Positions 38,249 to 47,704 of a DNA stretch of 64,000 nt are shown piece after piece. The position numbers and the translations under genes are program-made. Position 1 is the first letter of the stretch, and the number at the start of each line of letters is the position of its first letter. Below the pieces are notes generated by a model, which was not told where the DNA came from, ran no database searches, and saw only the letters and a list, made by a program, of their open reading frames with translations. This DNA comes from Photobacterium pectinilyticum. GTDB lineage: Bacteria > Pseudomonadota > Gammaproteobacteria > Enterobacterales > Vibrionaceae. The stretch covers positions 62,001-126,000 of the forward strand of contig NZ_JANEYT010000002.1 in assembly GCF_024357955.1 (NCBI RefSeq), in the 5' to 3' direction.

Positions 38249-39205
38249 CTAGTGTTTTGGTGCTTGGTTGATGGTTGCCATGTAGTCGGCCACGCCTTCG
38301 GCGACAGACTTGAAGGTGTCGGTATAGCCGGCGGCCCGTAATTTGGTCAAGTCGGCTTCGGTAAAGGCTTGGTAGCGGCCTTTCAGATGATCAGGGAAAG
38401 GGACTTCTTCTACCTCCCCCTTACCGTGATGCTTGATCACCGCCTTGGCGACCTCGCTGAAAGGTTCGGCCTGGCCGGTACCACAGTTGTAGATCCCCGA
38501 GACGTTGTTTTGCCAGAACCACAGGTTGACCTTGCAGACATCGCCGACAAAGACAAAATCGCGTTTGAGGTTATCTGAACCCTCGAACAGTTTCGGGTTG
38601 TCACCTTGATTGATCTGGTTATTGAGGTGGAAGGCGACCGAGGCCATGCTGCCCTTGTGTTGTTCGCGAGGTCCATAGACATTGAAGTAACGGAAGCCAG
38701 TGATTTGCGATAGGGTTTCACCGTGCTCTTCGGCATCTTGCCACAGACGGCGGACATAGTTGTCGAACAACTGTTTGGAGTATCCGTAGACGTTGAGCGC
38801 ACCTTCGTATTGGCGCTCTTCGATAAAGTCGTGGTCACGACCACCGTAGGTTGCGGCGGAGGAGGCATACAAAAACGGAATACTTCGCTCGAGGCAGTAA
38901 TGCAGTAGCTCTTTGGAGTACTCGTAGTTGTTGAGCATCATGTACTTGCCGTCCCACTCGGTAGTGGATGAGCAGGCACCCTGATGGAATACCGCATCGA
39001 TTGGACCGAAGTCGTCACCCGCCATGATCTGGGTGATGAAGTCTTCTTTGTCCATGTAATCAGCAATATCCAAATCGACCAGGTTGGCGAACTTGGTGCC
39101 GTCCTTGAGGTTGTCGACTACCAGAATGTCACTGCAGCCTTGCTCATTGAGTGCTTTTACAAGATTGCTGCCGATCATACCGGCACCACCAGTTACTATA
39201 ATCAT
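38249..39205 (-). CDS. hldD: ADP-L-glycero-D-manno-heptose 6-epimerase
   Basis: 318 residues from ATG 39205 ([21 protein letters not shown]); the open frame to 39235 adds 10 non-family residues. Rossmann motif GGAGMIGS, active-site Y-x3-K as [15 protein letters not shown]. Makes ADP-L,D-heptose for the heptosyltransferase encoded 8 kb away. First gene of the hldD-lpxM-waaL-GT2 operon. In V. cholerae the O-antigen cluster starts beyond hldD; here it does not. Confidence 0.96.
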   Translation of the reverse strand: MIIVTGGAGMIGSNLVKALNEQGCSDILVVDNLKDGTKFANLVDLDIADYMDKEDFITQIMAGDDFGPIDAVFHQGACSSTTEWDGKYMMLNNYEYSKELLHYCLERSIPFLYASSAATYGGRDHDFIEERQYEGALNVYGYSKQLFDNYVRRLWQDAEEHGETLSQITGFRYFNVYGPREQHKGSMASVAFHLNNQINQGDNPKLFEGSDNLKRDFVFVGDVCKVNLWFWQNNVSGIYNCGTGQAEPFSEVAKAVIKHHGKGEVEEVPFPDHLKGRYQAFTEADLTKLRAAGYTDTFKSVAEGVADYMATINQAPKH

Positions 39206-39317
39206 GGCTCTTCCAGTCTGTAGGGTGGATAACAAGGGTTAGACCCGCTGTTATAGATTATGTTTATGATAGTATTAGCAGATTGCCAAATGATCTGGGC
39301 AAAGAAGTGAGAAGCAA

Positions 39318-39962
39318 ATGAAGACCCGTGACAAAATTATCCTGGCTGCACTGGAGCTTTTCAATGAAAGCGGTGAGCCGAATATTACCACTAACCATAT
39401 TGCTGCCCATTTAGGGATTAGCCCCGGTAATCTGTATTATCATTTCCGTAATAAGGAAGAGATTATACACAGTATTTTCGATCAATACGCGCATGATCTC
39501 AGTGTTCACTTTCAACCCCTTGAAAATGCAAATATAACCGCAGATGACTTGCTGGTATATCTCGACTCAGTATTTATGTTGATGTGGCGTTACCGTTTTT
39601 TTTACGCCAACTTACCTGATATTTTGCAGCGTGACCCAGAACTTCAACAAAAGTACCTTGCGGCACAGGAAGGTCTGCATAAGGACATCACGGCGATGAT
39701 GGCCAGTTTCCGTACTGGTGGTCTGCTGGATATCGATCAAGAGGAACTGGAGAATCTGGCTACGACCCTCAAACTTGTTGCGTCGAGCTGGATATTTTAC
39801 CAGACCACCCAAGCGCCAGGTGCCAAGATCACCAAAGCGGTACTTTATCAGGGGGTGTTGCACATCCTAGGTATCGTTAGGCCGTTGACCACCGCCGAGG
39901 GTAAGTCACAGGTGCTGCAACTTAAAGCGCACTACCGCGATCAGATTGAGAAAGATATTTAA
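39318..39962 (+). CDS. TetR/AcrR family transcriptional regulator
   Basis: 214 residues. N-terminal HTH: KIILAALELFNESGEPNITTNHIAAHLGISPGNLYYHFRNKEEII. The ligand domain is of the type found next to Fab- or membrane-linked TetR genes, but no ligand is known. Divergent from hldD (112 bp between starts) and convergent with yibQ, overlapping it by 4 bp. Possible targets are itself or hldD; no operator was recognised. Confidence 0.85.
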   Translation: MKTRDKIILAALELFNESGEPNITTNHIAAHLGISPGNLYYHFRNKEEIIHSIFDQYAHDLSVHFQPLENANITADDLLVYLDSVFMLMWRYRFFYANLPDILQRDPELQQKYLAAQEGLHKDITAMMASFRTGGLLDIDQEELENLATTLKLVASSWIFYQTTQAPGAKITKAVLYQGVLHILGIVRPLTTAEGKSQVLQLKAHYRDQIEKDI

Positions 39963-40702
39963 AAAGACGGGTCGAGTTCGGATAACCTGACCAGTTGGAT
40001 CCCTTGCCCTTCAAGTAAAGGTAGTGCTCGACTCAACACGTCAAGCGTCACCGGGTAGGGGTGGCCGATTGCAATTGCATAGCCATTCGCTTTGGCTTGT
40101 TGGACGGCGCGGGAAAGTTGTTGGTTGACGAACTTTTCGGTACTTAGGTGGTCGAGAAACACATGGCGGCGCAGGGCGGGCACATTCTGTTGTTTGGCCA
40201 GCTTGAGTGCGACCGAGCGGGCGGTCGTTCGGCTATCTAAGAAAAACAATCCCTGATCCGACAGGACTTCCATCACCCAGCCCATGGCTTGTGGATCTTG
40301 GGTCAGGGCGCTACCCATGTGGTTATTGACGGCGATGGCATCTGGCACTCTTTCTAGCCCCCAGCGCAATACGTGCTGTAAGGTCTGTTGATCCATCTGC
40401 CGGGTCAGGGTCGCCATCTCGAGCGGTGCCCGATGTAGGGGCTCCATTGGCATATGGAGCAAGACATCGCGTTGCTGCTGTTGGGCTAATTTGCTGGTTG
40501 CTCTGTCATAGGGCGTATCTGGCAGGATGGAGACACTGATCTGTGGCGGCAGTGCAGATAAGGCGGCAGGCATAGGTTGATAGCCAAGATCATCGATGAC
40601 GATGGCCAGTTTGGCCGCGAGGGCCATACTGGACGATCCCATACTGGCTAAAACAAGGGCAAGGCCAAAAGCCAACTTCCCGAATATACGACTCTTCACC
40701 AC
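39959..40702 (-). CDS. yibQ: divergent polysaccharide deacetylase YibQ
   Basis: 247 residues. Signal peptide 1-29 (LAFGLALVLASMGSSSMALA), then KLAIVIDDLGYQ, PMEP, NNHMGSALTQDPQAM and HPYPVTLDVL, which mark the YibQ/DUF610 branch of NodB-like deacetylases. It may lack activity. Found with envC and gpmM as in E. coli, the three being one operon here with 43 bp before yibQ. Confidence 0.9.
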   Translation of the reverse strand: MVKSRIFGKLAFGLALVLASMGSSSMALAAKLAIVIDDLGYQPMPAALSALPPQISVSILPDTPYDRATSKLAQQQQRDVLLHMPMEPLHRAPLEMATLTRQMDQQTLQHVLRWGLERVPDAIAVNNHMGSALTQDPQAMGWVMEVLSDQGLFFLDSRTTARSVALKLAKQQNVPALRRHVFLDHLSTEKFVNQQLSRAVQQAKANGYAIAIGHPYPVTLDVLSRALPLLEGQGIQLVRLSELDPSF

Positions 40703-40745
40703 AAGCTATCCTTTGCTTATTCGGTACGAATGGAAAACGCGACTT

Positions 40746-41900
40746 TTATCTTGTCAGCCAACTGCGTGGGTTAGTCGGTGTGCCCTTACGGCGTATCTCA
40801 AAATACAGCGAAGACTGATCCTGCCCGCCACTGTCACCAATCAAAGCAATATTTTCATTGGCCTGTACGGTATCGCCAACTTTTTTCAGCAAGGTTTGAT
40901 TGTAGCCATAGAAGCTCATGTCCCCTTTGCCGTGGTCGACGGCAAGTACCAAGCCGTATCCGCGCAACCAGTCAGCAAACACAACTTTGCCGGGGTAGAT
41001 AGCCTTCACCGGGCTCCCGGCTGACTGGGCGATCACCATACCTTTCCAGTGCAGCTCGCCTTGTTGGCTGGTGCCATAGTTATGTAGGATTCTTCCTTTG
41101 ACCGGCCAGGGCAATTTGCCTTTCTGATTAGCCAAGCCATCCATCGGGGCACGACGTGCGGCTTCAGCGGCAGCTCTGGCTTTTTCGATTTCTTTGACCA
41201 AGCGTTGCTCGTTTTGCTTGAGCTCCGTCAGGTATTGGTTATCGGTCGTCAGTTGGCTTCGCAGGTTTCGCACGGTTTTTTGCCGTTGGCTACGCTCACT
41301 TTCCAGTTTGCGTTTGTGATCCTTGAGCTTGGTCAGCAGTGCCTGTTGCTCGTTTTGCTGCTCACCCAACTGATGCTGTTTGAGCTGTAATTCGGTGGTA
41401 GTCGCTGCCAGCTCGTCGAGGGCATGGCTGCGTGCTTGGCTCAGGCGCTCGGCATAGACAGTAAAGCGATCAAGCTGGCCGCTGTCCTCGCCACTGAGCA
41501 TCAGTGCCAATTGGCTTTGCTTACCTTGCTTATAATGGGCGTTGAGTAGTTCTTTGAGCAGTTCTTGTTGACCCAGTTGCTGTTGGCGCAGTTGTTCGAG
41601 CTGTTGCCTTAGTGCGCGGATCGATGTGCTCAGTTCGGTTGAGCGTGATTCTGCCTGATGGATCGACTTGGCAGTGTCGGCGATGCCCACTTCCTGTTGG
41701 CGCAGGCTTTTTTGCAGTTGGTCGACTTTCTTGCGATTCGTTGCGACCTGGCCTTGCTGGCGGGAGATTTCCTGCTTAACCCCTTTGAGCTGGCCTTCAT
41801 CAGCCATTACATGGGAGCTAAACTGCAGGCATAGAAAAACGCCAGTGCAAACTGCACTGGCGCGAAGACTATGGTGTAGGTGTTTGATAACTTCCCGCAT
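40746..41900 (-). CDS. envC: murein hydrolase activator EnvC
   Basis: 384 residues. Signal peptide about 1-32 (SAVCTGVFLCLQFSSHVMA), long coiled coil 35-245 rich in Gln, and C-terminal LytM domain (GSPVKAIYPGKVVFADWLRGYGLVLAVDHG, ending LYFEIRRKGTPTNPRSWL). The zinc His residues of active LytM enzymes are replaced (FYGYNQ, LYFE), so it is a non-enzymatic activator of AmiA/AmiB at the septum, as known for EnvC. No Shine-Dalgarno is visible before the ATG, which is 8 nt past the gpmM stop, so translation may depend on gpmM. A terminator-like hairpin lies in its signal-peptide codons. Confidence 0.94.
   Translation of the reverse strand: MREVIKHLHHSLRASAVCTGVFLCLQFSSHVMADEGQLKGVKQEISRQQGQVATNRKKVDQLQKSLRQQEVGIADTAKSIHQAESRSTELSTSIRALRQQLEQLRQQQLGQQELLKELLNAHYKQGKQSQLALMLSGEDSGQLDRFTVYAERLSQARSHALDELAATTTELQLKQHQLGEQQNEQQALLTKLKDHKRKLESERSQRQKTVRNLRSQLTTDNQYLTELKQNEQRLVKEIEKARAAAEAARRAPMDGLANQKGKLPWPVKGRILHNYGTSQQGELHWKGMVIAQSAGSPVKAIYPGKVVFADWLRGYGLVLAVDHGKGDMSFYGYNQTLLKKVGDTVQANENIALIGDSGGQDQSSLYFEIRRKGTPTNPRSWLTR
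41835..41862 (-). terminator. intragenic intrinsic-terminator-like hairpin in envC
   Basis: On the minus strand: CGCCAGTGCA, GTT loop, TGCACTGGCG (41853-41862 with 41840-41849), then TTTTT (41839-41835). It has a perfect 10-bp stem, 38-60 nt after the envC start codon and about 45 nt past the gpmM stop. It reads as coding sequence for the hydrophobic signal peptide, so it is either chance or an attenuator between gpmM and envC. Confidence 0.55.
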
Positions 41901-41908
41901 AGGGGAGA

Positions 41909-43450
41909 TTATTTCAGATCAAACAGCACCTGACCAGTCATCTCTTCAGGGATTTCCATATCTGTTAGGGCTAGCATTGTTGGTGCTAGATCAGACAGTT
42001 TACCGCCTTCTTTCAGAGTCAGCGCTTTGTCGCCGACGTACACGAGCGGTACAGGTAGGCTAGTGTGAGCCGTGTGAATGCCACCTGTTTCTGGGTTGAC
42101 CATCATCTCTGCGTTACCGTGGTCGGCAGTGATCAGAAGCTGGCCGTCCATTTCACGGATGGCTTCAACTACACGGCCGAGACAGCCGTCAACCGCTTCG
42201 GTCGCTTGTACTGCAGCATCATAAACGCCAGTGTGGCCAACCATATCAAGGTTCGGGTAGTTACAGATGATGGTATCGAACTCACCGCTCTTGATGGCCG
42301 CAACCAACTTGTCAGTCAGCTCTGGCGCGCTCATTTCAGGTTGAAGATCGTAAGTCGCTACTTTTGGTGAAGCCACTAAACGGCGCTCTTCACCGTCGAA
42401 CTCGTCTTCCACACCACCGTTGAAGAAGAAAGTCACGTGCGCATATTTCTCTGTTTCAGAGATACGAAGCTGCTTCTTGCCTTTTTTCGATAGCCACTCA
42501 CCTAGCGTGTTAACCAAATCCGCTGGTGGGTAAGCGATAGGCAGGTTGATGTCCGCCGCGTACTGGGTCAGCATTACAACGTCCGCAAGGGCAGGGAACT
42601 GAGCACGCTCGAAGCCAGCGAAATCCACGTCGAAAGTACGGGTGATCTGGCGGGCACGGTCAGCACGGTAGTTCATGAAGATAACGGCATCACCATCTTC
42701 CATTGCAGCCGAGTCCTGGCCTTCGGCGCGGATCTCAGTGGCTTTAACGAACTCATCGTTTTCGTCACGGGCGTAAGCTGCTTCCAGACCTTCAACGGCA
42801 GAAGCTACGGTGAATTCTGCTTTCGCTGCGGTTAGCAGGTTGTAAGCAACTTCAACACGATCCCAGTTGTTGTCACGGTCCATTGCGTAGTAACGACCCA
42901 CTAGCGAAGCAACACGGCCTTTGCCTAGCTCAGCAAACAGGGCGTCGAAACGCTCTAGTGATGCCTGTGCGCTACGAGGTGGGGTGTCACGGCCGTCTAG
43001 GAAGCAGTGTAGATAGATTTTTTCAGCGCCGCGTTTTGCTGCCATTTCTACAGCTGCTGCGATGTGGTCTTCGTGGCTGTGAACACCGCCCGGAGACATC
43101 AGGCCCATGATGTGTACAGTTTTGCCTGCGTTGACGGCTTTATCGATAGCGCCAGTAAGTGCTGGGTTTTCGAAGAAGTCACCGTCAGCAATTGACTTGG
43201 TGATACGAGTAAGATCTTGGTAAACGATGCGGCCGGCACCGATGTTGGTGTGACCTACTTCAGAGTTACCCATCTGGCCATCAGGCAGGCCAACATCCAT
43301 ACCTGATGCTGAGATCAGAGTGTTTGCTTCGTTTGCCATCAGGCCATCGATAACTGGCGTGTTGGCGTTAGCAATAGCGTTGTTGGCGTTGTCTTGGCGG
43401 TAACCCCAGCCATCTAGGATAACTAAAGCTAATGGCTTTTTAGCAGACAT
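41909..43450 (-). CDS. gpmM: 2,3-bisphosphoglycerate-independent phosphoglycerate mutase
   Basis: 513 residues from ATG 43450 ([21 protein letters not shown]); the open frame to 43510 is not family-like. Alkaline-phosphatase-like metal sites: LDGWG, catalytic Ser in [14 protein letters not shown], and [11 protein letters not shown]. It interconverts 3- and 2-phosphoglycerate using Mn2+. A 20-bp-arm palindrome lies 38 bp before the ATG. Confidence 0.97.
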   Translation of the reverse strand: MSAKKPLALVILDGWGYRQDNANNAIANANTPVIDGLMANEANTLISASGMDVGLPDGQMGNSEVGHTNIGAGRIVYQDLTRITKSIADGDFFENPALTGAIDKAVNAGKTVHIMGLMSPGGVHSHEDHIAAAVEMAAKRGAEKIYLHCFLDGRDTPPRSAQASLERFDALFAELGKGRVASLVGRYYAMDRDNNWDRVEVAYNLLTAAKAEFTVASAVEGLEAAYARDENDEFVKATEIRAEGQDSAAMEDGDAVIFMNYRADRARQITRTFDVDFAGFERAQFPALADVVMLTQYAADINLPIAYPPADLVNTLGEWLSKKGKKQLRISETEKYAHVTFFFNGGVEDEFDGEERRLVASPKVATYDLQPEMSAPELTDKLVAAIKSGEFDTIICNYPNLDMVGHTGVYDAAVQATEAVDGCLGRVVEAIREMDGQLLITADHGNAEMMVNPETGGIHTAHTSLPVPLVYVGDKALTLKEGGKLSDLAPTMLALTDMEIPEEMTGQVLFDLK

Positions 43451-43871
43451 ATGCTGTCCCTCGTATGTTAAAACCTGAAATGAATATCGATCAATTACCT
43501 TAGCCCTCAATACGCTAGGGCTAAGGTAATTGATCGTAGTGGACGTAATTTTACTACAGTTTATGGTGAAAACTGTAGGTCAAGATCAAACAATGCTGTA
43601 AATAGATTGTTATCTTTCTACGGAAATATATTCATTTCTGATGATAAGTGTAAGTCCTGAAGCACAGTTTTTTTACTTTTTCTTATGCTGCAATAATGCT
43701 CAAGGTAGTTAGGGCTTATACTGAGAGCGCCAAGGACCAGTGAGCCGCCGCGCGGATTTATTGCATCTAGCTGTACAACCAGGCTGTCGAGGGTATACTC
43801 AGGGTCTTTAAATTTTGTCGACTTGAGCCTAGGTTACAGCAGGCTGATATTAGGAATATAGAGCGAAGATC
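43451..43871. promoter_or_regulatory. divergent gpmM / yibN intergenic region (421 bp)
   Basis: No open frame. Left part holds the 43488-43536 palindrome. The rest is AT-rich, with TTTTTTTACTTTTTCTTATG near 43670 and a CAATAAT near 43690 that could be promoter parts, but no clean -35/-10 pair was found. The yibN ribosome site is weak (GAGCGAAGATC). Confidence 0.5.
43488..43536. repeat. long perfect inverted repeat upstream of gpmM (20-bp arms)
   Basis: Arm CGATCAATTACCTTAGCCCT (43488-43507), loop CAATACGCT, opposite arm 43517-43536, fully complementary. It is not followed by a T-run on either strand. It lies 38 bp before the gpmM ATG, so it may be in the gpmM 5' leader or act as an operator. 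Confidence 0.85.
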
Positions 43872-44321
43872 ATGCAACAATACATTGATTTTGTAACAAG
43901 TAACCCTATCTTGGCATTGGTATGGGTTGGCTTGGTTGTGGCTATCATTTCGTCTTACGTCAAACAAAAGACGGCAGGCTATAAGATTGTCACTCCCAAT
44001 GAAGCGACTGTAATGGTCAACCGTGAAGACGGTGTGTTTGTCGATATCCGCAGTCGTGATGAATACCGCGGCGGCCATATTGCTGGCGCACTTCACATTT
44101 TACCAAGTCAAATTAAAGAACAGAACCTGGCAGATCTTGAAAAATTCAAGCAAGCCCCAATCATCGTAGTATGCAAGACAGGACAAACGGCGCAAGAGAG
44201 TGCCAACCTGCTGAGCAAAGCGGGTTTCGAGAACGTAAACTTGCTTAAAGATGGTCTGATTTCATGGAACGAGGCAAACCTGCCATTGATCCGTAGCAAA
44301 TCAGGCAAGGCGAAAAAGTAA
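43872..44321 (+). CDS. yibN: rhodanese-like protein YibN
   Basis: 149 residues. N-terminal membrane helix (NPILALVWVGLVVAIISSYV, 11-30), then a single rhodanese domain with DIRSRDEYRGGHIAGALHI and active-site Cys in VVCKTGQTA. It may carry sulfane sulfur at the inner membrane. In E. coli yibN is followed by grxC and secB; grxC is missing here and secB follows directly. Confidence 0.93.
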   Translation: MQQYIDFVTSNPILALVWVGLVVAIISSYVKQKTAGYKIVTPNEATVMVNREDGVFVDIRSRDEYRGGHIAGALHILPSQIKEQNLADLEKFKQAPIIVVCKTGQTAQESANLLSKAGFENVNLLKDGLISWNEANLPLIRSKSGKAKK

Positions 44322-44451
44322 TCTCGCCGTCCCGCTGCACGCGAGGTCGGGCAGTGGGGTAACACTGAATTTTGTGCAGTTGTGATAGTCATCATGGTTG
44401 CGGTATTGATTGGCTCACGCTCGTGAGCATGAGAGAAAAAAGGACTCTAAC

Positions 44452-44922
44452 ATGGCTGAAGCAGCAAACACTGAAGCACAGCAGAACTTTCAAATCCAGC
44501 GTGTCTTCCTGAAAGATGTTTCTTTCGAAGCGCCAAACTCGCCACAGATGTTCCAGAAAGAGTGGAACCCTGATGTGAAACTGGATCTAGACACGCAGAG
44601 CCGTGAGCTGGGTGAAGGTGTTTTCGAAGTTATTCTTCGCCTGACTGTGACTGTTAAGAATGAAGAAGAGACTGCATTCCTGTGTGAAGTTCAGCAAGGC
44701 GGTATTTTCTCTGTTGCTGGTATGGAAGCGCCTCAGCTTGCGCATTGCCTAGGTGCATTCTGCCCGAACATCCTGTTCCCATACGCACGTGAAACGATTT
44801 CTAGCCTAGTGGTTAAGGGTACATTCCCTCAACTGAACCTAGCGCCGGTTAACTTCGATGCATTGTTCATGAACTACCTTCAGAACCAATCTCAAGCTAA
44901 CCCAGAAAACACTGAAGCTTAA
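44452..44922 (+). CDS. secB: protein-export chaperone SecB
   Basis: 156 residues from ATG 44452 ([31 protein letters not shown]); the upstream frame to 44410 is not used because AAAAAAGGACTC gives the ribosome site for 44452. Conserved [14 protein letters not shown], and [14 protein letters not shown]. It holds precursor proteins unfolded for SecA. A GCTCAC/GTGAGC inverted repeat (44413-44428) lies just before it. 17 bp before gpsA. Confidence 0.97.
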   Translation: MAEAANTEAQQNFQIQRVFLKDVSFEAPNSPQMFQKEWNPDVKLDLDTQSRELGEGVFEVILRLTVTVKNEEETAFLCEVQQGGIFSVAGMEAPQLAHCLGAFCPNILFPYARETISSLVVKGTFPQLNLAPVNFDALFMNYLQNQSQANPENTEA

Positions 44923-44939
44923 GCTTTAGGGTGGACACA

Positions 44940-45956
44940 ATGAATCCAGGCTCTGAACAAGCAATTTCCATGACGGTACTGGGTGCCGGTTCGTACGGTA
45001 CATCCTTGGCGATCTCGCTGGCCCGTAATGGCGCCAATGTGATCCTATGGGGTCACGAGCCTGAGCACATGGCGCAGCTGGAAATAGACCGTGCCAACGA
45101 GGCTTTTTTGCCGGGTGTGGCTTTTCCTGACTCTTTGATTGTCACTGCCGATTTGGAGCAGGCGGTCAAGGCCAGCCGTGATCTACTGGTGGTGGTACCT
45201 AGCCATGTCTTTGGCTTGGTATTAGGTAATGTCAAACCGCACTTGCGTGATGATTCTCGCATCTGCTGGGCGACCAAGGGACTGGAGCCAGAAACGGGAC
45301 GTCTGCTTAAAGACGTGGCTGTTGAAGCGCTGGGTGAATCGGTTCCGCTGGCGGTATTGTCAGGGCCGACATTTGCCAAAGAGCTCGCAGCAGGTATGCC
45401 TACGGCTATCTCTGTAGCGTCGCCGGACGACGAGTTTGTTCGCGATTTACAGGGTAAAATTCACTGTAGCAAAACCTTCCGTGTATACAGCAACAGTGAT
45501 TTTATCGGTATGCAGCTTGGCGGTGCGGTCAAGAATGTGATTGCCATTGGTGCGGGGATGTCTGATGGTATTGGCTTTGGTGCCAACGCCCGTACAGCAT
45601 TGATCACCCGCGGTCTGGCCGAAATGTCACGTTTGGGTGCGGCGTTAGGGGCGCAGCCTGAAACCTTTATGGGGATGGCAGGCCTTGGTGACTTGGTACT
45701 GACTTGTACCGACAACCAATCCCGCAACCGACGTTTTGGTTTGGCGCTGGGTCAAGGTAAAGACGTTGATCAAGCCCAAGATGATATCGGTCAGGTCGTC
45801 GAAGGATACCGTAATACCAAGGAAGTCTGGGTTCTTTCTCAGCGGTTAGGGGTCGAAATGCCGATCACCGAGCAGATCTACCAGGTGCTTTATCAGGGCA
45901 AAGGCGCCCGTGAAGCGGCCAAAGATTTGCTGGCTCGCGAGAAAAAAGACGAATAA
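44940..45956 (+). CDS. gpsA: glycerol-3-phosphate dehydrogenase [NAD(P)+]
   Basis: 338 residues from ATG 44940; AGGGTGG lies 5 nt upstream. GTG 44931 would add three residues but sits in the ribosome site. Motifs: [19 protein letters not shown] (NAD fold), [16 protein letters not shown], and [28 protein letters not shown] with the catalytic Lys. It makes sn-glycerol-3-phosphate for phospholipids. secB-gpsA-cysE order as in E. coli. Confidence 0.96.
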   Translation: MNPGSEQAISMTVLGAGSYGTSLAISLARNGANVILWGHEPEHMAQLEIDRANEAFLPGVAFPDSLIVTADLEQAVKASRDLLVVVPSHVFGLVLGNVKPHLRDDSRICWATKGLEPETGRLLKDVAVEALGESVPLAVLSGPTFAKELAAGMPTAISVASPDDEFVRDLQGKIHCSKTFRVYSNSDFIGMQLGGAVKNVIAIGAGMSDGIGFGANARTALITRGLAEMSRLGAALGAQPETFMGMAGLGDLVLTCTDNQSRNRRFGLALGQGKDVDQAQDDIGQVVEGYRNTKEVWVLSQRLGVEMPITEQIYQVLYQGKGAREAAKDLLAREKKDE

Positions 45957-45998
45957 CAGCTTGGCAGCGATGCGCCTCCATTCTGTTTACTAAAATTA

Positions 45999-46034
45999 CA
46001 ACGCGGGCTGCTAAGGCCTGCGTTGTTTTTTTTT
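45999..46034 (+). terminator. terminator between gpsA and cysE
   Basis: CAACGCGGGC, TGCTAAG loop, GCCTGCGTTG (46016-46025), then nine T. It ends gpsA and shows that the cysE frame upstream of about 46040 is not coding. Confidence 0.85.
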
Positions 46035-46091
46035 CAGGGCGCGTTAAAGTTAAAGCAAGCCGATACCAACCGTAATGAAACCGAGGGTAAT

Positions 46092-46913
46092 GTGAGGGAA
46101 TGTCAACAATATGCCGTTTGGCAGGCAATAAAGCAGGAAGCGAGAGAGCAGTCCGAGCAGGAGCCAATGCTCGCGAGCTTCTACCATGCCACCATTATCA
46201 AACACGATAACCTGGCGGCAGCACTGAGTTACATCTTGGCGAATAAATTGGCCACGCCATCGATGCCGGCGATGGCAGTACGAGAAGTGATAGAAGAGGC
46301 TTTTGCCGCCGATTGTTTGATCACCGAATCAGCAGCTTGTGATATCCGGGCTGTTGTCGAGCGGGATCCGGCGGTAGAGATGTTTTCTATCCCTTTGCTC
46401 TACCTCAAAGGCTTCCATGCCTTGCAAGGCTACCGGGTGGCCAACTGGTTGTGGAAGCAAAAGCGAGTGGCACTGGCGGTATATTTACAGAACCAAATTT
46501 CGGTCGCCTGCCAAGTAGATGTCCATCCTGCGGCACGTATCGGTCAGGGGATCATGTTTGACCATGCCACCGGGATTGTGATTGGTGAGACGGCGGTGAT
46601 CGAGAATGATGTGTCTATCCTGCAGGATGTCACTTTGGGTGGTACCGGCAAGGAAGGCGGCGATCGCCATCCGAAGATCCGTGAAGGGGTGATGATCGGG
46701 GCCGGCGCCAAGATCTTGGGCAATATCGAAGTGGGTGAGGGCGCCAAGATTGGTTCTTGTTCGGTGGTGCTTAATCAGGTGCCGCCGCATACCACTGTCG
46801 CAGGTGTTCCGGCCAAGATTGTCGGCCGACCGAGTAGCGATAAGCCATCAATGGATATGGATCAGCAATTCAACGGCACCAGCCAGACGTTTACTGCTGG
46901 AGATGGGATATAG
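46092..46913 (+). CDS. cysE: serine O-acetyltransferase
   Basis: 273 residues from GTG 46092, which has GAGG (46083-46086) 5 nt upstream; this gives exactly the E. coli CysE length. The longer open frame begins inside the gpsA terminator. N-terminal helical domain (WQAIKQEAREQSEQEPMLASFYHATI) and C-terminal left-handed beta-helix (VDVHPAARIGQGIMFDHATGIVIGETAVIENDVSILQDVTLGG). It makes O-acetylserine, the first step of cysteine synthesis; the C-terminal tail ends in Ile, as needed for binding CysK. Confidence 0.95.
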   Translation: MRECQQYAVWQAIKQEAREQSEQEPMLASFYHATIIKHDNLAAALSYILANKLATPSMPAMAVREVIEEAFAADCLITESAACDIRAVVERDPAVEMFSIPLLYLKGFHALQGYRVANWLWKQKRVALAVYLQNQISVACQVDVHPAARIGQGIMFDHATGIVIGETAVIENDVSILQDVTLGGTGKEGGDRHPKIREGVMIGAGAKILGNIEVGEGAKIGSCSVVLNQVPPHTTVAGVPAKIVGRPSSDKPSMDMDQQFNGTSQTFTAGDGI

Positions 46914-46982
46914 CTCAGACCTGAGGCGATGGGCTAGAGGCGCGAGGATGTGCGATGAGCATTGTTTGATAATGTCCTTGAG

Positions 46983-47034
46983 TAATACCAACCTACATAA
47001 ATATTTGATCAACTATTTATCCAGATTGGTATAA
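46983..47034. repeat. 46-bp inverted-repeat element, copy 3 (with TAA flanks)
   Basis: Element 46986-47031, from TACCAACC to GATTGGTA with central TTGATCA, flanked by TAA on both sides (46983-46985 and 47032-47034). Differs from copy 1 at two positions only. Lies between convergent cysE and trmL, 69 bp past the cysE stop. Confidence 0.8.
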
Positions 47035-47056
47035 ATAAAGCCATCACCCAAAAACT

Positions 47057-47090
47057 AAAAAAGCGAGAGGAGAGCCTCTCGCTTTTTTTA
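47057..47090. terminator. bidirectional terminator (cysE / trmL)
   Basis: AAAAAAGCGAGAGG, AGAG loop, CCTCTCGCTTTTTTT. Between convergent genes. Confidence 0.9.
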
Positions 47091-47122
47091 TAGCAACAAT
47101 TCAATAGCCTCTAGCCTATTTA

Positions 47123-47587
47123 TTACATTGCGCCCTTGAAGCCCAACTGACGCCACGCTTCGTAGCCGATGATTGCAGCAGCATTGGACAGGTTTAGGCT
47201 ACGGCTGTCCGGATGCATCGGAATGCGCAGGCGCTGTTCCAGTGGCAGGCTTTCGATCAGCTCTGCTGGCAGGCCGCGGGTCTCTGGGCCAAACAGTAGC
47301 ACATCGCCTTGCTGGAATTCGGCATTGGTATGGAAGTTGGTGGTCTTGGTTGTACAAGCGAAGATACGGCGTTCGCCGATGTAGGCGAGGAACGCCTCGA
47401 AATTGGCATGGCGATGCACGTGTGCCAAGTCGTGGTAATCCAAGCCGGCACGACGCAGCTTCTTCTCTTCCAAATCAAAGCCCAGTGGCTCAATCAAGTG
47501 TAGGTTGGCCCCACAGTTAGCACAGAGGCGGATGATGTTGCCGGTATTCGGGGCGATCTCCGGTTCGTAAAGAGCGATATCAAACAT
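47123..47587 (-). CDS. trmL: tRNA (cytidine(34)-2'-O)-methyltransferase
   Basis: 154 residues, minimal SPOUT protein. Motifs: [67 protein letters not shown]. It 2'-O-methylates the wobble base of tRNA-Leu isoacceptors. Next to cysE as in E. coli. Confidence 0.95.
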   Translation of the reverse strand: MFDIALYEPEIAPNTGNIIRLCANCGANLHLIEPLGFDLEEKKLRRAGLDYHDLAHVHRHANFEAFLAYIGERRIFACTTKTTNFHTNAEFQQGDVLLFGPETRGLPAELIESLPLEQRLRIPMHPDSRSLNLSNAAAIIGYEAWRQLGFKGAM

Positions 47588-47704
47588 AGTAGATAATCCG
47601 TGGTGACAATAGCGCTATTGTAGCGGAAAAGGCAGCCAAAAAGCACGACAGCGAGAGTGATGGCAGATACGGCGGCCCAGTGAGGGCCGCGCGTAGAATT
47701 GGAG

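Noticed and set aside
44410..44451. Longer SecB N-terminus
   Set aside because: A ribosome site (AAAGGA) lies just before the inner ATG, and SecB proteins begin near that residue.
46023..46091. 23-residue extension of CysE
   Set aside because: Begins in the T-run of the gpsA terminator; the GTG at 46092 has a ribosome site and gives the family length.
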